A stretch of DNA of 64,000 nucleotides, taken from NCBI GenBank assembly GCA_016179845.1, contig JACPCK010000039.1, positions 1 through 64,000 of the forward strand, read 5' to 3'. A program made the translations under genes and the position numbers. The notes below the pieces were generated by a model, which worked only from the letters and a program-made list of their open reading frames with translations, made no database searches and was not told the DNA's origin. This document shows positions 60,819 to 64,000 of this stretch, one piece after another. This stretch comes from Chloroflexota bacterium. GTDB taxonomy: Bacteria; Chloroflexota; Dehalococcoidia; Lucifugimonadales; JACPCK01. Each line of letters opens with the position of its first letter. Positions within the stretch are counted from its first letter, which is position 1.

Positions 60819-60848
60819 TTGATACATATCGCCAGGATAGGATAGAAT
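60819..60848 (+). promoter_or_regulatory. M16 protease promoter
   Basis: TTGATA (60819-60824), 18-bp spacer, TAGAAT (60843-60848). AGGAG follows directly, serving a short upstream ORF. Confidence 0.6.
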
Positions 60849-60858
60849 AGGAGCGAAA

Positions 60859-60933
60859 ATGGAAACCTCTGCTCCACTATTACACCCAAATGAAGGCCCA
60901 CACAGCCATGATTCAGAAATCCACGCTAGATAA
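60859..60933 (+). CDS. 24-codon upstream ORF overlapping the M16 start
   Basis: ATG 60859 is preceded by AGGAG and opens a 24-residue frame ending in TAA 60931-60933, overlapping the M16 gene by 44 bp in another frame. The M16 start itself lacks a good ribosome binding site. It may act in translational coupling, or be chance. Confidence 0.3.
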   Translation: METSAPLLHPNEGPHSHDSEIHAR

Positions 60934-62170
60934 CGGCCTGCGCGCCGTCACCACCTCCATGCCCCATACCCGGTCGGTGACCATCGCCTTCTTCGTCGGG
61001 GCGGGCTCCCGCTACGAGCCCGATGACAAGGCGGGGGTCTCCCACTTCATAGAGCACCTGTGCTTCAAGGGAACGCCCCGCAGGCCATCCCCTAAGGAGA
61101 TCAGCGAGGCCATTGAGGGCGTGGGAGGCGTCATGAACGCCGGCACAGAGCAAGAGGTGACGGTATACTGGTGCAAGGTGGCCCGACCCCACTTTCAACT
61201 GGCCCTGGACCTCCTGACGGATATGCTCCGCTTCTCCCTATTCGACCCTTTGGAGGTAGAGAAGGAGCGCCGGGTCATAGTCGAGGAGCTAGCCTCCACC
61301 AACGATCACCCCGAGTCCAGAGTAGAGCTTTTGATGGACGAGCTCATGTGGCCAGACCAGCCCATGGGCAGGGACATCGGCGGCACCAAGGAGTCCGTTA
61401 CCACCATGGCCTCTCAGGACATCCGGTCGTGCCTTGCGGCCCAGTACACTCCATCCAATATTGTGCTGAGCGTGGCGGGGGATATATCCCACAGCGAAGT
61501 CGTGGAATCGGCAGCGCCCTACATGCAGGGCTGGGAATCTGCCATCCCCCTCTCCTGGAGCCCCGCTCTGGACGGCCAGGTCAAGGCCGGTATCAGGGTT
61601 GAGAGGCGCAAGACGGATCAGGCCTACTTCTCCGTGGCCTTCAAGGGGCTCTCCCTGGTTCACCCGGACCGCCATGCCCTGGACCTGCTCAGCACCGTCC
61701 TGGGTGAGGGCATGAGCAGCCGCCTCTTTATCGAACTGCGGGAGCGCCAGGGGCTGGTATACGATGTCCACAGCTACGTGAACCACTTCCTGGACTGCGG
61801 CGCCTTCGGTGTCTCCGCCAGCGTAGACCCGGCCAGGGCGCCTGACGCACTCTCCACCGTCCTTCAAGAGCTACGACGCCTGAAGGACGGCGTGGAACCC
61901 CGCGAGCTGGAGAAGGCCAAGGAGATGGCTAAAGGACGCCTCCTCCTTCGAATGGAGGACAGCCGTAGCGTGGCCTACTGGGCAGGAGCCCAGGAGAAGC
62001 TGCTGGGCTCCATACAAACCGTGGAACAGGCAATTGAGAAGGTAGAGGCCATCACCGCGGCAGATCTGACGCGGGTTGCTGAGAAGGTGGTAGCCTCAGA
62101 GAAGCTAAACCTGGCGGTGGTAGGCCCCTACCGCAGCGCGAAGGCCTTCCGCAGCGTCCTGGCAATATAG
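60890..62170 (+). CDS. M16-family zinc metallopeptidase (processing-peptidase type)
   Basis: 426 residues. Inverted zinc motif HFIEHLCFKGT (HxxEH) and the distal Glu in EQEVTVYW. A typical duplicated two-domain pitrilysin half, as in bacterial YmxG/mitochondrial processing-peptidase-like proteases. The C-terminal half has RERQGLVYDVHS, the usual second-domain glycine-rich segment. No signal peptide, so probably cytoplasmic. The family start fits ATG 60908 (MIQKSTLDNG) about as well as 60890. Confidence 0.92.
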   Translation: MKAHTAMIQKSTLDNGLRAVTTSMPHTRSVTIAFFVGAGSRYEPDDKAGVSHFIEHLCFKGTPRRPSPKEISEAIEGVGGVMNAGTEQEVTVYWCKVARPHFQLALDLLTDMLRFSLFDPLEVEKERRVIVEELASTNDHPESRVELLMDELMWPDQPMGRDIGGTKESVTTMASQDIRSCLAAQYTPSNIVLSVAGDISHSEVVESAAPYMQGWESAIPLSWSPALDGQVKAGIRVERRKTDQAYFSVAFKGLSLVHPDRHALDLLSTVLGEGMSSRLFIELRERQGLVYDVHSYVNHFLDCGAFGVSASVDPARAPDALSTVLQELRRLKDGVEPRELEKAKEMAKGRLLLRMEDSRSVAYWAGAQEKLLGSIQTVEQAIEKVEAITAADLTRVAEKVVASEKLNLAVVGPYRSAKAFRSVLAI

Positions 62171-62211
62171 CCCCGCCGCAGTTGCATGTCGCGCGAGCCG
62201 GTCTTCGCCTC

Positions 62212-62379
62212 TTACTCTGGCTCTGTCACCCCTACCAGGGCCGCCAACAGGGCCCCCAGTGCAACGAACGCCAGCGGGACGACGACTAATATGATATAGG
62301 CCCGTCTTCGAGGGCTTGGCTTTCCAAAGAAGTAGAGAAGGCCAGCAGCAACCAAAATGAGGGTGATTGGCGCTGCCAC
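62212..62379 (-). CDS. small two-helix membrane protein behind the biotin carrier gene
   Basis: 55 residues: two hydrophobic helices (APITLILVAAGLLYFF and YIILVVVPLAFVALGALLAAL) separated by a basic loop (GKPSPRRRAY), ending VGVTEPE. It begins at GTG 62379, 17 bp after the biotin carrier stop; no clear ribosome binding site. The frame is also open into the carrier gene. Membrane-bound biotin decarboxylases have small membrane subunits, but this does not resemble OadG closely. The topology is clear, the role is not. Confidence 0.5.
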   Translation of the reverse strand: MAAPITLILVAAGLLYFFGKPSPRRRAYIILVVVPLAFVALGALLAALVGVTEPE

Positions 62380-62395
62380 AGAGAGGATGAGAAGC

Positions 62396-62836
62396 TTACT
62401 CCAGCTCCACCAGAGGCTGGCCCGCCTGAACCTGCTGCCCCTCCTTCACGTGCACGGCCTTGACGGAGCCGCTACGGGCCACGCGGATGCTCTGCTCCAT
62501 CTTCATGGCCTCCAGCACACAGACCTCGCTCCCCGAAGAGACCTTCCGCCCAACCTTCACCGAGACGGCTACTATCCTGCCTGGCATGGGAGAGGTTATG
62601 ACAGAGGATGACGCCGCCGCAGGCCGCTGGCTGGGCGCAGCCACGGGCGCAGGAGCGGATACAGGCGCCTGCGGCGCCCGTTCAGCCCTGGTCTCCCGCG
62701 GGACAGACACTATCTCCACGTCCACCGGCTCGCCGTCCACCAGGACTTGGGGCTTGGGCCCCGACCCGTGGGACAGCTCCACGGTGTACCAGCGCTGGCC
62801 CACTCGTATGCGGAAGACCCTTACATTCGTCGCCAT
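62396..62836 (-). CDS. accB: biotin carboxyl carrier protein
   Basis: 146 residues: N-terminal beta region, Ala/Pro-rich linker (~50-78) and the biotinyl domain with EAMKME (K112) and SPMPGRIVAV. Overlaps the biotin carboxylase 3' end by 16 bp. It would be biotinylated at the Lys and carry carboxyl groups. A carboxyltransferase subunit is not in the window, so the acyl-CoA substrate (acetyl-, propionyl- or other) is undefined; the symbol is for the carrier type only. Confidence 0.9.
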   Translation of the reverse strand: MATNVRVFRIRVGQRWYTVELSHGSGPKPQVLVDGEPVDVEIVSVPRETRAERAPQAPVSAPAPVAAPSQRPAAASSSVITSPMPGRIVAVSVKVGRKVSSGSEVCVLEAMKMEQSIRVARSGSVKAVHVKEGQQVQAGQPLVELE

Positions 62837-64000
62837 GACTGCATTCGGGACGTCATTTGGGCATAGCGGCCCTGGGTTTTCCAGGGACTGACCCCCTCCC
62901 GCCCCCCACTTGGCGTTCCCATGGCCAGGGCCAATGCTACTACGGCGGCCACATCCCTTTCGTGCACACCGGGAGCTTCAAGCCCGGCCAACACCTGGCC
63001 GCGGCGCTTCAGGCGGGGGATCAGCTTCGACAGGAACTGAGTATCGTAGGTGCCCGACCGGAAGCCCCTGGAGACCAGGACCGCCTTCAGCGTCTCCAGG
63101 TTGGTCTTTACCCCCTCTATCTTGAAAGACTCGAGGGCCTTCCCCAGGCGGTTGATCGACCCCCGACGGGTCCGGCTCCAGGCCATGACCTTGGCCACCA
63201 GTGGATCGTAGTAGGTCGTTATCTCGCAGCCCTTGTACAAGGCCGTGTCAACCCTGATGCTTTTGCCGTGGGGCACCGCCAGGTCTTGGACCACTCCCGC
63301 TGAGGGAAGGAAGGTTTCCGGGTCCTCCGCGTACACCCGGGCCTCCACTGCATGGCCCCGCACATATACCCGCTTCTGCGTCAACGCCAGATGCTCCCCC
63401 GCCGAGGCCCTGATCTGGAGCTCCACCATGTCCAGGCCCGTTATCAGCTCGGTGATTCCATGCTCTACCTGGAGCCTGGTGTTCATCTCCATAAAGTAGA
63501 AACGCCCCTTCCGGTCCAGGAGGAACTCCACAGTACCGACGCCGGAGTAACCTATGTGCCTGCACAAAGCCACGGCCGCCTCCAGCAGAGCAGTCCGCCG
63601 GCGGCTGGAGAGCTTCTTGCTGGGAGCCTCCTCCACCACCTTCTGGTTGCGCCTCTGGACCGAGCACTCCCTCTCATAGAGATGCAGGATGTTCCCGTAG
63701 TCGTCGCCAACAACCTGCACCTCCACGTGGGCCGCGCCATCGACGTACTGTTCCAGATACAGCTCCCCGTTGCCAAAAGCCGCCCTAGCCAGGCGGCGCG
63801 CCCGGGCCAGGACCCCCTTAAGGCGCTGAGGCCCACTCACCAGAGTTATGCCTATACCGCCGCCGCCCTGGGCAGCCTTCACCATGACCGGGAAGCCCAG
63901 AGCGTCTGCCTCCGCCAGGGCCTCGTCATCGCTGACCGTCGTCGTGGTCCCCGGTATAAGGGGGAGCCCCGCCTCCTGGGCCAGCCGCCGGGCCTCCACC
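62821..64000 (-). CDS. accC: biotin carboxylase subunit, C-terminal ~392 residues (5' end outside window)
   Basis: ATP-grasp biotin carboxylase: KAAQGGGGIGITLV (Gly-rich lid), FGNGELYLEQYVDGAAHVEVQ, LYERECSVQRRNQKVVEEAPS, FYFMEMNTRLQVEH, and the C-terminal biotin-carboxylase domain with GHAVEARVYAEDPE, FLPSAG and YYDPLVAKV. The N-terminal pre-ATP-grasp domain is beyond the window. A C-terminal extension of ~60 residues past the usual end (ending SWRRM) overlaps the biotin carrier start. Domain content suits acetyl-/propionyl-CoA or similar carboxylases. Confidence 0.93.
   Translation of the reverse strand, partial: VEARRLAQEAGLPLIPGTTTTVSDDEALAEADALGFPVMVKAAQGGGGIGITLVSGPQRLKGVLARARRLARAAFGNGELYLEQYVDGAAHVEVQVVGDDYGNILHLYERECSVQRRNQKVVEEAPSKKLSSRRRTALLEAAVALCRHIGYSGVGTVEFLLDRKGRFYFMEMNTRLQVEHGITELITGLDMVELQIRASAGEHLALTQKRVYVRGHAVEARVYAEDPETFLPSAGVVQDLAVPHGKSIRVDTALYKGCEITTYYDPLVAKVMAWSRTRRGSINRLGKALESFKIEGVKTNLETLKAVLVSRGFRSGTYDTQFLSKLIPRLKRRGQVLAGLEAPGVHERDVAAVVALALAMGTPSGGREGVSPWKTQGRYAQMTSRMQSWRRM

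Overview
This 64 kb window is bacterial chromosome: dense, GC-rich and mostly in short operons. Several traits suggest a Chloroflexota bacterium, probably an uncultured Dehalococcoidia-type lineage. These are Pro/Thr-rich linkers behind lipoprotein signal peptides, a SufBCDSU iron-sulfur operon, a FabL enoyl reductase with a split MaoC/HadAB-type dehydratase, MmgE/PrpD, LLM-flavin and amidohydrolase catabolic genes, and palindromic TGTCATTGCGAG-type interspersed repeats. The taxonomy is inference; there is no rRNA gene here and I recognised no tRNA.

Layout: 1-8.2 kb holds the end of an MBL-fold hydrolase, cysteine synthase, the complete sufB-C-D-S-U operon, a RidA protein and a PIG-L deacetylase. 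8.6-15.7 kb is a catabolic block: MmgE/PrpD, FAD-dependent reductase, a secreted lectin-like protein, phosphotriesterase-like, LLM flavin and amidohydrolase proteins. 15.8-27.9 kb is biosynthetic: gamma-carbonic-anhydrase-like protein, folE, SDR, methyltransferase, hisF-HAD-hisIE, thrB-lysC, two GT2 glycosyltransferases, a TPR protein, and an IscA/YgfZ pair. 28-32.9 kb is a lipid locus: split dehydratase-plsX-fabG-fabL on the minus strand, diverging from cmk-plsC on the plus strand. 32.9-42.7 kb has glmS, two MFS transporters, gyrA, a C26 glutamine amidotransferase and two MBL-fold hydrolases.

42.9-45.1 kb is a visibly more AT-rich two-gene operon: a winged-helix-like/TIR-like (PF10137-type) protein followed by a HAD hydrolase, with its own consensus promoter and bounded by hairpins. 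It is the best candidate for an undescribed (possibly defence) system. 45.2-49.9 kb has an EF-G-like GTPase, an ArsA-type ATPase with a small partner, and a MarR regulator with a 42-residue membrane peptide behind a clear promoter and operator. 50-56.5 kb is an envelope cluster: an M28 peptidase, four lipoproteins (one a cytochrome c), a TlpA-like lipoprotein and a DUF971 protein. 56.5-64 kb has rplU-rpmA-rpmE, DUF1385, an FTR1 iron permease fused to a NapH/CcoG-like polyferredoxin, an M16 protease, and a biotin carboxylase/carrier pair.

Regulatory reading: several promoters are near-consensus sigma-70 type (TTGACA-N17/18-TATAGT or TAACCT). At least four genes carry a TATAAT/TACAAT box only 6-7 nt before the start codon, so leaderless transcription appears to be common in this genome. 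Palindromic repeats sit in many intergenic gaps, and one has become the C-terminal tail of SufB.
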